From Clostridia bacterium UC5.1-1D2 (lineage in GTDB: Bacteria; Bacillota; Clostridia; Lachnospirales; Lachnospiraceae): a stretch of 47,854 nucleotides of DNA. Made by a program: the position numbers and the translations under genes. A model generated the notes under the pieces. It saw nothing but the letters and a program-made list of their open reading frames with translations, did not search any database and was not told where the DNA came from. Numbering within the stretch: position 1 is the first letter of the stretch; every line of letters starts with the position of its first letter. The stretch lies in the NCBI GenBank assembly GCA_001304855.1, contig BBZN01000033.1, positions 1 to 47,854 on the forward strand, in the 5' to 3' direction. This document shows positions 39,414 through 47,854 of this stretch, piece after piece.

Positions 39414-40208
39414 ATGATGAAGGAGAAATCACAGTCCTATAATATTAGTTCAGTTGAAAATGCATGCCACATTTTAGACTGCTTTTTGACCATGGGGAAT
39501 GAACTGTCCTCTGTGGCTGTCCAGAAGGAACTGGGAATCAGCGCAAATATGGCGTTTCGTACTTTGACTACGCTGCAGAACTGCGGCTATCTGCATTACA
39601 ACCCGGAAACTGAAAAATACAGGATTTCATTGAAGGTTCTTCCACTGTGCAACAATGTAATTAATTCCATGCAAATCAGAAGGATCGCTCTTCCGATTCT
39701 CCAGGCTGTCCATGACAGCCACCCGCAGCTGAATATCAACATGGCTGCAATTGAGGGCGGCGAGGTGTTTTCCATTCACCGGTTCAACGGAGTGGGCCTG
39801 TCTCATTTTGAGTTCGATCCCGGCACCCGGCTGAAGGCCCATGCCACGGCGGTGGGGAAGATTCTTTTATCGGGACTGGAAGATGAGGAGATTGACAGAA
39901 TTTTAGAAAAAAGCGGAATGAAAGCATACACAGACAAATCCATTACAGATAAAAAAGCGCTCATGGAAGAAATACAGGAAATCCGCCAAAAGAAAATTGC
40001 ATGGTGTAGGGAAGAACATATTGAACATGTGAACGGTGTTGCGGCGCCTATTTATAATGCTGCAGGGGAAATTGCCGCAAGCGTTTCGCTGGGATGTTTT
40101 GACAGCGTGGTAAGCCTTGAGGAACTGGAGCGGCTGGTGCCTGAGCTTAAAAATACGGCGGACAGCATCTCCTACGCGGCCGGTTTCTCCCAGGCGTCCA
40201 CCGGTTGA
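39414..40208 (+). CDS. IclR family transcriptional regulator
   Basis: A 264-residue intact IclR regulator. The N-terminal winged helix is SSVENACHILDCFLTMGNEL, with the recognition segment LGISANMAFRTLTTLQNCGYL; the C-terminal effector domain has LKAHATAVGKILLSGLEDEEI and NGVAAPIYNAAGEIAASVSL. IclR proteins usually control catabolic operons for aromatic or other carboxylates. It is 64 bases upstream of a gene set with a tripartite tricarboxylate transporter and an RraA-family enzyme, which fits. The start may be ATG 39414 or 39417; GAGGAG at 39404-39409 favours the second. Confidence 0.9.
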   Translation: MMKEKSQSYNISSVENACHILDCFLTMGNELSSVAVQKELGISANMAFRTLTTLQNCGYLHYNPETEKYRISLKVLPLCNNVINSMQIRRIALPILQAVHDSHPQLNINMAAIEGGEVFSIHRFNGVGLSHFEFDPGTRLKAHATAVGKILLSGLEDEEIDRILEKSGMKAYTDKSITDKKALMEEIQEIRQKKIAWCREEHIEHVNGVAAPIYNAAGEIAASVSLGCFDSVVSLEELERLVPELKNTADSISYAAGFSQASTG

Positions 40209-40271
40209 ACAAAGGCCTGCCGTCCATCCTATATGGGGACTCCCGAACCTGCAAAACCGGCAGGAGGAGCA

Positions 40272-41209
40272 ATGAGAGATTACCTTGTAAAAGGAATTAG
40301 CGGTTTTTTAAAGGAAGGTACTGGGGGGAGTTCATGGAACGCCATCTGGTGCGCAGAGAGGGGGAGGAAGTGTATCACGCCCACCTCTATGTGGACACAT
40401 GTATCCACCCGGATTCCATGTACGCCATACTTCCGGCCTATTTTGAGTCTATCGGAAGGCCTCTGGACAGAAGCATGCACGCCCAGTCTCCGAGGAGCAG
40501 GCTGGGCTGCATCCATGGAATCCATCCTGTGGGCTGCCCCCACTGGGAGTTTATCTTCCGCTATAATAAGGAGACGGTCCTGGAGCGATGCCAAAGGATG
40601 CGCCCGAGGCGGAGCAGGGACAGAATATGCTTTCGTGGGACAGGGCGTGTATGAATGAATTTGTAAAGGGAATACCTTTTAAAGTGGTGGGCCCCAGGGA
40701 GGAGGCGGAAATCAAAGATTATTTTCGCTCCTGGCACTGGAAAAAGACGTTGCAGTATGTGGAGGATTACAGGGTAACCCATGTCCATCCCAACTTTGAG
40801 ATCAGCTTTGATCCCAAAATTCTGGAGCTTTATGCGGTTGCGGCCATGAAGGAAATCGGCTGGACGGTGGAACGGGCAGTGCCCTGCGTCTATGACCTGG
40901 AGGGACTCATACGTAAAAAAATCTTCCTCCCGGCGATCCTATGAGGCCTGCAAGTATATGGGGAAAGTATGCTTTACCCTGGGCCATCCTGAAAAAATGT
41001 ACGATTTTGCCTGGCTTTTCAATCCAGACGTGACCATCCGGCCGGCAACAAGGGCCTGGATTTCAGATACGCCGGGATTTGATGTATTTTACAAGGATAA
41101 TTATGACGAAGTGATTGCCGGTTTCCCCTACATCAAGTTGACCGGGGAGGAGGAACAGGCGGTGATCAGGACATTTTACCAGAATAACGTATTTGCGAAA
41201 GGGAATTAA
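40272..41209 (+). CDS. Unrecognised conserved-looking protein of the TTT operon (three frameshifts)
   Basis: A 312-residue protein after correcting a missing T near 40319, a missing G near 40590 and an extra A at 40915-40921. I do not recognise its family. It reads MRDYLVKGISGFLKEGYWGEFM, then a His/Cys-rich stretch (HAHLYVDTCIHPDSMYAIL, GCIHGIHPVGCPHWEF), a central region with FRSWHWKKTLQYVEDYRVTHVHP, and a C-terminal part with GHPEKMYDFAWLFNPDVTIR. The many His, Cys and Asp residues suggest a metal site. No signal peptide or membrane segment is visible, so it is cytosolic. RBS GGAGGAG, ATG 40272. Placement between the IclR regulator and TctC suggests an enzyme acting on the imported carboxylate; this is inference. 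Confidence 0.6.
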
Positions 41210-41231
41210 GGAGAACAGGAGGGTATTTGTT

Positions 41232-42281
41232 ATGAGAGCGAACACGGCGATTGTTATGGGGCTGGTGCTGGGAATGGCTGCTTTGACAGGCTGCGGGGGG
41301 AAGGCAAATGTGCAGGAGCAGCCTGTAACTGCCGGGGCCGCGTCTGCGGCAGGCAGCGAATCGCCCCGGGAAGATTCTGCAAAGGAGGAGGGCATTTCCT
41401 ACCCTGAGAAATCCATTCAGATTATAGTGCCTGCTAAGGCAGGAGGGGACACGGACACGGCGGCCCGTCTGTTTATCAGTCATTTGGAACAGGAACTGGG
41501 CGTGCCCGTAGTGGTGGTAAATGTTACAGGAGCAAGCGGCACAATCGGAATGAACCAGGTATATGATGCGGATCCGGACGGATATACGGTGGCTTTTTTT
41601 AACCCGGAGGCTTTTCTGCCCAAGGCATTTGGCGTTTCGGATTTAGGGGTTTCAGATTTTAAGATAGCGGGTATCGGAGTATTCGACTCCACTCTGGTAT
41701 TTGCCACTAGAAAGGATTCGCCTTACCGGACGTTGGAGGATCTGGTTCAGGCGGCAAAGGAGAGCCCGGGAACGATCGAACTGCCTGCCATGCAGCCGGG
41801 AGGATTTTCCTATGCCAATGCTTTGATTCTGGAGAAGGCCCTGGGCGCAGACTTTAATCTGACGGATATTGAGAGCAACGGTGAGAAAATTGTCCAGCTT
41901 CTGGCAGGTAAAATTGATATTATGGGCAACCAGTACGGCCTCATAAAAGACTATGTGGAAAATGGAGACTTCATCCCCCTCTGTATTATGAATGACGAGA
42001 GAAATGAGCTTCTCCCTGAAATTCCTACCTTAAAGGAACAGGGATATGATATCGGGCTCAGTGTGGATAAATACTTCTTCTTTGCCATGCCTAGAGACAC
42101 GGATCAGGGGATTGTGGACAAGTTTTCTGCAGCGCTGGAGCGTGTGGTGGCCAATCCGGACTATGTGAAGGCGGCAAAGGCAAATTATACTACCCCCGTC
42201 TATATGAATTCTGCGGATGCCACCGCCTATCTGCTGGAGCAGGAAAAAGGATATGGGGAACTGGCGGCGCTTATGGACTAA
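41232..42281 (+). CDS. tctC: Tripartite tricarboxylate transporter substrate-binding protein (TctC)
   Basis: A 349-residue binding lipoprotein (lipobox ALTGC) of the Bug/TctC family, which captures citrate-like or aromatic carboxylates outside the cell. Landmarks are YPEKSIQIIVPAKAGGDTDTAAR, VVVVNVTGASGTIGMNQVYDADPDGYT, and ADFNLTDIESNGEKIVQLLAGKID. The characteristic carboxylate-pinching loops (PAKAGGDTD and the GASGTIG turn) are present. The frame is intact. RBS AGGAGGG, ATG 41232. TctB and TctA follow. The ligand cannot be read from sequence; RraA downstream suggests a 4-hydroxy-2-oxo acid or related carboxylate route. Confidence 0.9.
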   Translation: MRANTAIVMGLVLGMAALTGCGGKANVQEQPVTAGAASAAGSESPREDSAKEEGISYPEKSIQIIVPAKAGGDTDTAARLFISHLEQELGVPVVVVNVTGASGTIGMNQVYDADPDGYTVAFFNPEAFLPKAFGVSDLGVSDFKIAGIGVFDSTLVFATRKDSPYRTLEDLVQAAKESPGTIELPAMQPGGFSYANALILEKALGADFNLTDIESNGEKIVQLLAGKIDIMGNQYGLIKDYVENGDFIPLCIMNDERNELLPEIPTLKEQGYDIGLSVDKYFFFAMPRDTDQGIVDKFSAALERVVANPDYVKAAKANYTTPVYMNSADATAYLLEQEKGYGELAALMD

Positions 42282-42298
42282 GGACCGGAGGGGCGGAC

Positions 42299-42785
42299 AT
42301 GGGAAGGTTTTCGGGGGAAATATAAAAATGTAGGTATTGGAATTGTTACGGTTATATTGGGGGCGGCGGGTTACGCCTCCTCCTTCCATATCAGGGATGT
42401 GTCCGAGGGCGTGAGCGCATCTGTGGTTCCACGGTTATGCGCAGTGATTCTCATGATACTGGGCCTTCTGCTGGGGGGCTCACCTTTTCTAAAAAAGGGG
42501 GGCTGCCCCGGTGAGACGGAGGGGGAGAAAGGCCCCCCTGAGGTAAAAAGCGTTGGGACTGTGTCAATTCTGGCAGTATTCATCGTGTACGCGGCAGCAT
42601 TAAAAGGAGCAGGATATCTGATTGCCACGCCTGTTTTTATGTTTTTGCTGATGATGATTCTGTGCCCGGCGCAGGAGCGCAGGCCCGGCCGGTTTCTCTT
42701 AATTTCTGTATTGGTTACAGCTGTCATATACGGCGTTTTTGTGCTGGGATTTCAGGTTCAGCTTCCCGCCGGTATTCTGAAATAG
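42299..42785 (+). CDS. tctB: Tripartite tricarboxylate transporter small membrane subunit (TctB; one frameshift)
   Basis: A four-TM subunit of about 161 residues: VGIGIVTVILGAAGYASSFHI, VVPRLCAVILMILGLLLGG, TVSILAVFIVYAAALKGAGY and ISVLVTAVIYGVFVLGFQVQ. One extra G at about 42313-42317 separates the start (MGRFSG) from the first helix; with it removed the start is ATG 42299. TctB proteins are poorly conserved, so the call rests on length, four helices and position between TctC and TctA. The stop TAG at 42783 is part of the RBS of TctA. Confidence 0.8.
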
Positions 42786-42795
42786 GAGGATGACT

Positions 42796-44229
42796 ATGTG
42801 GGATTTATTGTTGGCGGGATGCGGGGATATTCTGAATCCCCAGGTCCTTGGGATCATGGTAGTGGGAACGGTGTTCGGCATCATCGGAGGAGCCACCCCG
42901 GGTATCTCCGGGGCTATGACTCTGGCGCTGTTTCTGCAATATCCTTTGGATTTGACGCGGTTACTTCCCTGGCTCTCATGATATCCCTTTATGTGGGCAG
43001 CATGTCGGGGGGATTGATTTCAGCTATTCTTCTGAAGATTCCGGGGACGCCTGCGGCCATGGCCACAACCCTGGACGGAGTGCCTATGGCGGAAAAGGGG
43101 CAGGCAGGAAGGGCATTGGGGATCGGTATTGTGTTCTCATTTATCGGAGGGCTTGTGAGCATTGTGATGCTGGTAATTATGGCTCCCCTTCTGGCTAAGG
43201 TGACCTTGCAGTTCAGCTATTACGAATATTTCGCAGTGGGGATATTTGCCCTGACCATTATCTCGGCAGTGGGAAGCAAATCAGTGCTTAAAAGCCTTAT
43301 AGGGGCCGTTCTCGGGTTTTTATCTCTTTTGTGGGCGTGGGTTCTATCAGCCCTTCCCCGGTATACCTTTGGGGTGAGGGATCTTAGGGGCGGGTTTAAT
43401 ATCCTGACGGTTATGATTGGTTTCTATGCTGTGACACAGCTGCTTCATGCAGGAGGGAAGGCGGGGCGGGAGGGAGGCAGGACCTTACCGATTTAAAATG
43501 AAGGGATTCGGCTTTTCACTGAGGGAGCTGAAGGCGCAGGCCGGAAATACGGCGCTGTCGGCCCTTATGGGCGTAGGGATCGGCATTCTGCCCGGCCTTG
43601 GAGGGAGCGTGTCCAACCTGGCCGCCTACGCGGCTGTAAAGAAGCGGTCCAAATATCCCGAGAAGTTTGGAACCGGAATTATGGATGGTATTGTGGCTTC
43701 TGAGACTTCCAACAACGCCACGGTGGGAGGCGCTTTAATCCCCCTGCTGACGCTCGGCATTCCCGGCGACAATACCACTGCCATTCTTCTGGCCGCCTTT
43801 ATGATACACGGAATTACACCCGGGCCCCTGCTGTTTGAAAAGGAGGCGCGGCTGGTGTACAGTGTGTTTGCCGCTGCCTTTCTGGCCCATTTTCTCATGC
43901 TGATAGTTGAGTATTTTGGAATCAGGGTGTTTGTAAAGATCCTGTCGGTCAAGACCTATATCCTTCTTCCGGTTGTGGCGGCGCTCTGCGCGGTTGGCGC
44001 TTATACGGTAAATAACAGGCTTTTTGACGTATGGTGTATTATTGGCTTCGGCATACTGGGGTACGTGCTGGATAAACTGGATTTTTCCCTGGCTACCGTA
44101 ATATTGGGAATGATACTGGGCCCGATTATAGAGCTTAACTACTGCCGCGGAATGCAGAGAAGCCTGGGCAGCTTTATTCCCTTTCTTACATCTCCCATAT
44201 CAGGCGCGATTCTGGCTGTGACCGCCTGA
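42796..44229 (+). CDS. tctA: Tripartite tricarboxylate transporter large membrane subunit (TctA; two frameshifts)
   Basis: The large permease (about 477 residues repaired) that drives carboxylate uptake with an ion gradient. Conserved blocks are GTVFGIIGGATPGISGAMTL, LLKIPGTPAAMATTLDGVPMA, GVGIGILPGLGGSVSNLAAYA, and ATVGGALIPLLTLGIPGDNTTA. One C is missing near 42943 (LFLPISFGFDAVTSLALM is restored) and one G is extra near 43477. AGGAGG at 42784-42789 touches ATG 42790, so the start is probably ATG 42796. It follows tctB by ten bases. Confidence 0.9.
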
Positions 44230-44352
44230 TAATGATTGGGTCTGTTGTGCAGACCTTTCGGGCAGGAACCGGGAAAGCGCAGTGAGATATCCGGGGGCTG
44301 ACCCTGTATTTTGTGAAAGCTTTTAGAAAAGACAGGTAAAAGGAGAACAATT

Positions 44353-45066
44353 ATGGAACGATTGACAAAGGAGCAGATTGCTGAATTAGAGAAGTATGAT
44401 ACGCCTACGGTCTGTAATGCACTGGAAACCTTTCAATGCAGAAGCCGCGTGGAGGGATATATGAGGCCGGGAATGATACTCAGGACGCCTGCAGGCAAGC
44501 CTATGGTGGGGTACGCGGCCACAGCGAAGGTGGGGGGAAGGTTTCCGAGAGAGGACGCCCGGGAAAAGCTGATGGAATATTACAGCCATGTGAGAGAGAT
44601 GGGCGATCCTACAGTTGCAGTTATCCAGGACAACGACAAGGAGTCTGCCGCAGCTTTCTGGGGAGAGGTGCAGGCTACGGTACATATGTCCCTGGGCTGT
44701 GTGGGAACCATTATGGACGGCGGCGTCAGAGATATAAAAGAAGCGGGAGAATTAGGATTTCAGTTCTTTTCCACAGAAATTGCGGTGGCCCATGGTTATA
44801 CCCATGTGGAGGAGGTGGGCGTTCCGGTTTCCATTCTGGGGCTGGACATTTATCCCGGCGATCTAATTCATGGGGATTGCCATGGGGTGGCGGTGATTCC
44901 CCATGAGGCGGCCCCCAGACTGGCCCGGGCCTGTGAAAAGATTGCCCATGCGGAGCTTCCTATGCTGGAACCCTGCAGACAGGCGATAAAGGAAGGGAGA
45001 AAGCCTGCCATAGAGGAATTGAGCGAATGGCGGACCGCCATGGAAAAAGCCAGGAGCGCGACTTGA
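44353..45066 (+). CDS. RraA family protein (4-hydroxy-4-methyl-2-oxoglutarate aldolase-like)
   Basis: An intact 237-residue member of the RraA/HMG-aldolase family. Members cleave 4-hydroxy-2-oxo dicarboxylates to pyruvate with a divalent metal; others inhibit RNase E. Landmarks are YDTPTVCNALETF, the metal/substrate loop WGEVQATVHMSLGCVGTIMDGGVRD, and the later strand DLIHGDCHGVAVIP. The loop with GCVGTIMDGGVRD is the active-site signature. Its position at the end of an IclR/TTT operon favours the aldolase role over RNase regulation. A 123-base gap separates it from tctA; RBS AAAGGAG. A strong terminator follows. Confidence 0.85.
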   Translation: MERLTKEQIAELEKYDTPTVCNALETFQCRSRVEGYMRPGMILRTPAGKPMVGYAATAKVGGRFPREDAREKLMEYYSHVREMGDPTVAVIQDNDKESAAAFWGEVQATVHMSLGCVGTIMDGGVRDIKEAGELGFQFFSTEIAVAHGYTHVEEVGVPVSILGLDIYPGDLIHGDCHGVAVIPHEAAPRLARACEKIAHAELPMLEPCRQAIKEGRKPAIEELSEWRTAMEKARSAT

Positions 45067-45084
45067 ACATGATTTAAAGAAAAC

Positions 45085-45128
45085 AGCGTATACTATTCAG
45101 TAAAATTGAATGGTATGCGCTTATTTTT
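45085..45128 (+). terminator. Rho-independent terminator of the TTT/RraA operon
   Basis: AGCGTATACTATTCA (45085-45099) pairs with TGAATGGTATGCGCT (45107-45121), 15 bp with two wobbles, loop GTAAAAT, followed by TATTTTT. Confidence 0.9.
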
Positions 45129-45148
45129 GCGGAAAGGTGGAAATAGAT

Positions 45149-46143
45149 ATGAAATTTGATGCAGTTTACTATGAACCGGCCAGCCTCACCTATCCTCTGG
45201 GAAGGATGCTTAGGGAAAACTTTGGAGAACTGCCATGGATCCCGATTGAGAGCCACAATTCCATAAAAGAAATGCAGGAAAAGCCCAATTCCGAGTTTGG
45301 AAAGATGAAGCGGAATCTGATTATCGGGATACGAAAGACGCACAAATATGTGGAAAATCATAAAGTATCCGACTTTCTGGCGCCATACACCTCCTCCGGC
45401 TGCACAGCTATGTGCCTTTACTGCTACCTGGTATGCAATTATAATAAATGCGCCTACCTGCGGCTGTTTGTCAACCGGGAGCAAATGCTGGACAGGCTGA
45501 TCAAACGGGGAAAGGAGAGCGGGAAGCCTCTTACCTTTGAAATTGGAAGCAACAGCGACCTGGTGCTGGAGAATACCGTCACGGGAAATTTGGAGTATAC
45601 AATAAACAGGTTTGGTGAGGAAGGGGTGGGGAAGCTGACATTTCCCACAAAATTTAATATGGTAGAGCCCCTTTTGAATCTGGAGCACAGAGGGAAGGTG
45701 ATTTTCCGAATGAGCGTGAATCCTCAGCCCATTATACAAAAGATAGAATTGGGAACTTCCGGTCTGAAGCAGAGGATAGAGGCGGTAAACCGCATGTGCG
45801 AGGCAGGATATCCCTGCGGGCTTCTCATCGCTCCGGTGATATTGGTGGAGGGATGGCGGGATCTGTACAGAGGACTTTTGGAGGAGCTCAAAGCCGGGCT
45901 CAGTGGGAAGATGAAAAAGAGATGTTTCTTGAAATTATTCTGATGACGTATTCCTATGTCCACAGGGCCATTAACAGCGAGGCGTTTCCCTATGCCCCGG
46001 ATCTGTACGACAAGGAGCGCATGACCGGCCGGGGGAGAGGCAGGTATTGCTACAGGGAGGAGTCCAGAGAGGAGGCGGAACTGTTTCTCAGGGAGGAGAT
46101 TAAGAGGGTTTTGGGAGAGACGCCTATACTTTATATTAGCTAA
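45149..46143 (+). CDS. splB: Spore photoproduct lyase (one frameshift)
   Basis: A radical SAM enzyme that repairs the 5-thyminyl-5,6-dihydrothymine lesion made by UV in dormant spores, acting at germination. The radical SAM cluster motif is SSGCTAMCLYCYLVC (C-x3-C-x2-C), with the conserved H-donor Cys in NYNKCAYLR, and the next block FVNREQMLDRL is also typical. FEIGSNSDLVLENTVTGN and FRMSVNPQPIIQKIELGT are conserved SPL strands. One A is missing near 45880-45882; adding it restores ELKSRAQWEDEKEMF. Repaired length is 331 residues. ATG 45149 follows GGAAAGGTGG. This strongly indicates a spore former. The frame runs on to TAA at 46141. Confidence 0.9.
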
Positions 46144-46399
46144 AGGAAAATTGTTTTCACCTTCTGTCCTTTTTTTGCATAGGCTGTAACATAGCCCTTT
46201 GTTGGGGCCGGGCCGGAGTGTGATGGAACATTATTTTGCCGGTTGAGGGCGCGCACCGTGGGAGAACCGTACCAGATGAAGGGCGTATGGTGGTCTGCAC
46301 AACCTGAATTCTGGCGGATATAACGCGATTTAGAGCCTGCAGGAGGCAGGTATAAATGTTCCGGCACACTTGGCACAATGTGTAAAGAAGGAAAAATGT

Positions 46400-47478
46400 A
46401 TGGCGACAATAAGCTTATGTATGATTGTTAAAAATGAGGAGGAGGTCCTGGGACGCTGCCTGGCCTCTGTCAGGGATCTGGTAGATGAAATTATTATTGT
46501 GGATACAGGTTCTGAGGACAGGACAAAGGAGATTGCTTCTGAGTTTACAGACCGTATTTACTCTTTTCAGTGGGAGGATGACTTTTCAGCAGCCAGAAAC
46601 TATGCTTTTTCTAAAGCGTCTAAGGACTTTTGCATGTGGCTGGATGCAGACGATGTGATGGAGGAGAAGGACAGGGAACGGTTTTTGGCATTAAGGAGGG
46701 AACTTACGCCGGAGACGGACATTGTGATGATGCGGTATAATACTGCGTTTGATGATGATGGAAAACCGTCTTTCTGGTATTACAGGGAGCGGCTGATCCG
46801 AAACGATCAGACACATTTTTGGCAGGGGGCGGTGCATGAGGTTATTACTCCCAGGGGAGGATTCTCTATTGGGACGCTGCGGTTTCACACCGGAAGCTTC
46901 ACGGCAGAGATCCGGACCGTAATCTGAATATATACAGGAAAATGCTCTCCCAGGGAGCGGCGCTGAGTGCGCGGGAAAATTATTATTATGCCAGAGAGCT
47001 CTATTATCATGAAATGTATGAGGAAGCGCTGGAGATTTTCGGAAGATTCCTGGAGCTTCCGGAGGGATGGATTGAAAACAAAATTGAAGCGTGTACGATG
47101 ATGGCTAAATGCTGTTATAAGATCGGAAAACGTTTTTCTGCTTTACAGGCACTTTTGAAAAGTCTGGAATATGATGTCCCCAGGGCAGAGGTATGCTGTG
47201 ATGTGGGAAATCATTTTATAGAATCCGGCCGGTATGAAATTGCAGTGTTCTGGTTTGAGACGGCCCTCAAATGTAAGCGGGATTTCAAAAGAGGCGGATT
47301 CATACTTCCTGATTGTTATGACTATATACCTGCCATTCAGCTGTGCGTCTGCTGCGATAAGCTGGGGAGGTACGAGGAGGCGAAAAGATATAACCATAAG
47401 GCTGGGATGATAAAACCCGGCTCTGCGGCTTATTTGTATAACAAGGCATATTTTGAAAAGAAAGAGAGTGGAGCGTAG
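46400..47478 (+). CDS. Family 2 glycosyltransferase with C-terminal TPR-like repeats (one frameshift)
   Basis: A cytosolic or membrane-associated GT-A glycosyltransferase: ISLCMIVKNEEEVLGRCLAS, VDEIIIVDTGSEDRTKEIA and the catalytic metal motif MWLDADDV. The SunS-like hallmark HRKLHGRDPDRNLNIYRKML appears one frame on; a G is missing near 46873. Downstream residues 190-359 form helical repeats (YYYARELYYHEMYEEALEIF, FWFETALKCKR, CCDKLGRYEEAKRYNHKAG). Repaired length is 359. ATG 46400 follows AAGAAGGA. The collagen-like gene starts 79 bases later, as in the C. difficile pair of bclA3 and sgtA, so its acceptor may be that protein; this is inference. Confidence 0.85.
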
Positions 47479-47556
47479 CTCCGGGAGAACCTCTTTTGGA
47501 CAACAGCATACTATGTATTAGCAGTCTATTCTGCGAATCAAAAAGGATGTGAAAAT

Positions 47557-47854
47557 ATGAAATTGTAATAATAACAGCGGAAGAGAGAATGAAGGGTGGT
47601 ATGGGGATGGGTGCTGCCGGATGCCCTGGTGCCAATACGGCGGCCCATGTTCTTTTGCTGCCGCGGTCCAAGGGGACCTCAGGGATGTCCCGGCCCGGTG
47701 GGCCCGCGGGGATGCCCTGGTCCGGCAGGCCCTGCAGGAGCGACGGGTAATACAGGCCCGACAGGAGCCACGGGAGTTGCAGGAATTACAGGAGCGACGG
47801 GTCCGACAGGAGCAACGGGAGCCGCAGGAGTTGCAGGAGCGACGGGTCCGACGG
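47557..47854 (+). CDS. Collagen-like (BclA-type) exosporium protein, runs off the window end
   Basis: A protein with an N-terminal Cys-rich stretch ([16 protein letters not shown], then PCSF) followed by a Gly-x-y repeat: [20 protein letters not shown], then [19 protein letters not shown] and so on to the end. The G-x-T triplets are typical of O-glycosylated exosporium filaments. The DNA repeats units such as CAGGAGCGACGGGT. The start near 47557 is uncertain because the frame reads TAA soon after; a missing pair of A's near 47560 (MKNCNNNSG) and a missing T near 47655 would restore it. It is incomplete at 47854. A surface role on spores is inferred from family and neighbours. Confidence 0.75.

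Noticed and set aside
47700..47854. CRISPR-like short repeats
   Set aside because: The repeats are in-frame Gly-x-y codon triplets of a collagen-like protein with no spacers of constant length. No CRISPR array or cas gene is seen in the window.

Overview
The window looks like a chromosome segment of a spore-forming, roughly 50% GC member of the Lachnospiraceae (Clostridium/Enterocloster/Hungatella-like gut anaerobe). The support is strong AGGAGG-type ribosome binding sites, a LicT-type antiterminator leader, spore photoproduct lyase, a collagen-like exosporium-type protein, lipoproteins with Gram-positive lipoboxes, and clostridial families such as cyclophilin-like-fold lipoproteins, DUF3737 and DUF305. 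The genus is inference.

Data quality matters for every gene call. Nearly thirty genes are split by single-base gains or losses, mostly inside homopolymers. When each run is corrected, the gene returns to a whole number of codons and to its family's normal length. I therefore report these as single CDSs and give the positions of the indels. They are probably sequencing errors, about one per kb. The 5.1-9.6 kb zone differs: its genes also have internal deletions and truncations, which look like real gene decay.

Layout. (1) 0.1-4.9 kb: GatD-type dehydrogenase, PfkB-type sugar-phosphate kinase, class II aldolase and aldose-1-epimerase-like gene (galactitol/tagatose-type catabolism), facing an AraC regulator across a shared terminator. 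(2) 5.1-10.2 kb: decaying genes (rhodanese lipoprotein, aldo/keto reductase stub, kinase stub, iron alcohol dehydrogenase, flavodoxin stub) mixed with a MATE pump and a sugar acetyltransferase. (3) 10.3-18.9 kb: a secreted/lipoprotein module of two cysteine-nucleophile alpha/beta hydrolases, two cyclophilin-like-fold proteins, a linear-amide hydrolase whose catalytic Cys reads as Arg, a LysE exporter, a LysR regulator and a MATE pump. Two promoters in this block share an 18-nt box in the same register, suggesting one regulator. (4) 19-22.2 kb: flavodoxin, DUF3737 and MalY/PatB genes. (5) 22.4-27.0 kb: a textbook beta-glucoside operon, with promoter, RAT/terminator switch, BglG/LicT antiterminator, EIIBCA and 6-phospho-beta-glucosidase. 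(6) 27.0-29.9 kb: a consensus promoter carrying two palindromic operators and a short terminated transcript, then GNAT, DUF305, HhH-GPD glycosylase and PNPOx-like genes. (7) 30.0-36.1 kb: a cobalamin riboswitch followed by a lipoprotein CbiK, a tandem-domain lipoprotein, and a complete FecBCD-type ABC importer. (8) 36.1-39.0 kb, reverse strand: a VIT/vWA surface protein with a C-terminal SEP-type sorting tail, and its own exosortase. (9) 39.3-45.1 kb: IclR regulator, an unrecognised 312-aa protein, a tripartite tricarboxylate transporter (TctC-B-A) and an RraA-family aldolase. (10) 45.1-47.9 kb: spore photoproduct lyase, a TPR glycosyltransferase, and a collagen-like protein that runs off the end.

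The least ordinary system is the exosortase with its VIT/vWA substrate. Next are the B12-switched surface CbiK uptake locus and the hydrolase/cyclophilin-like lipoprotein module with its shared promoter box.
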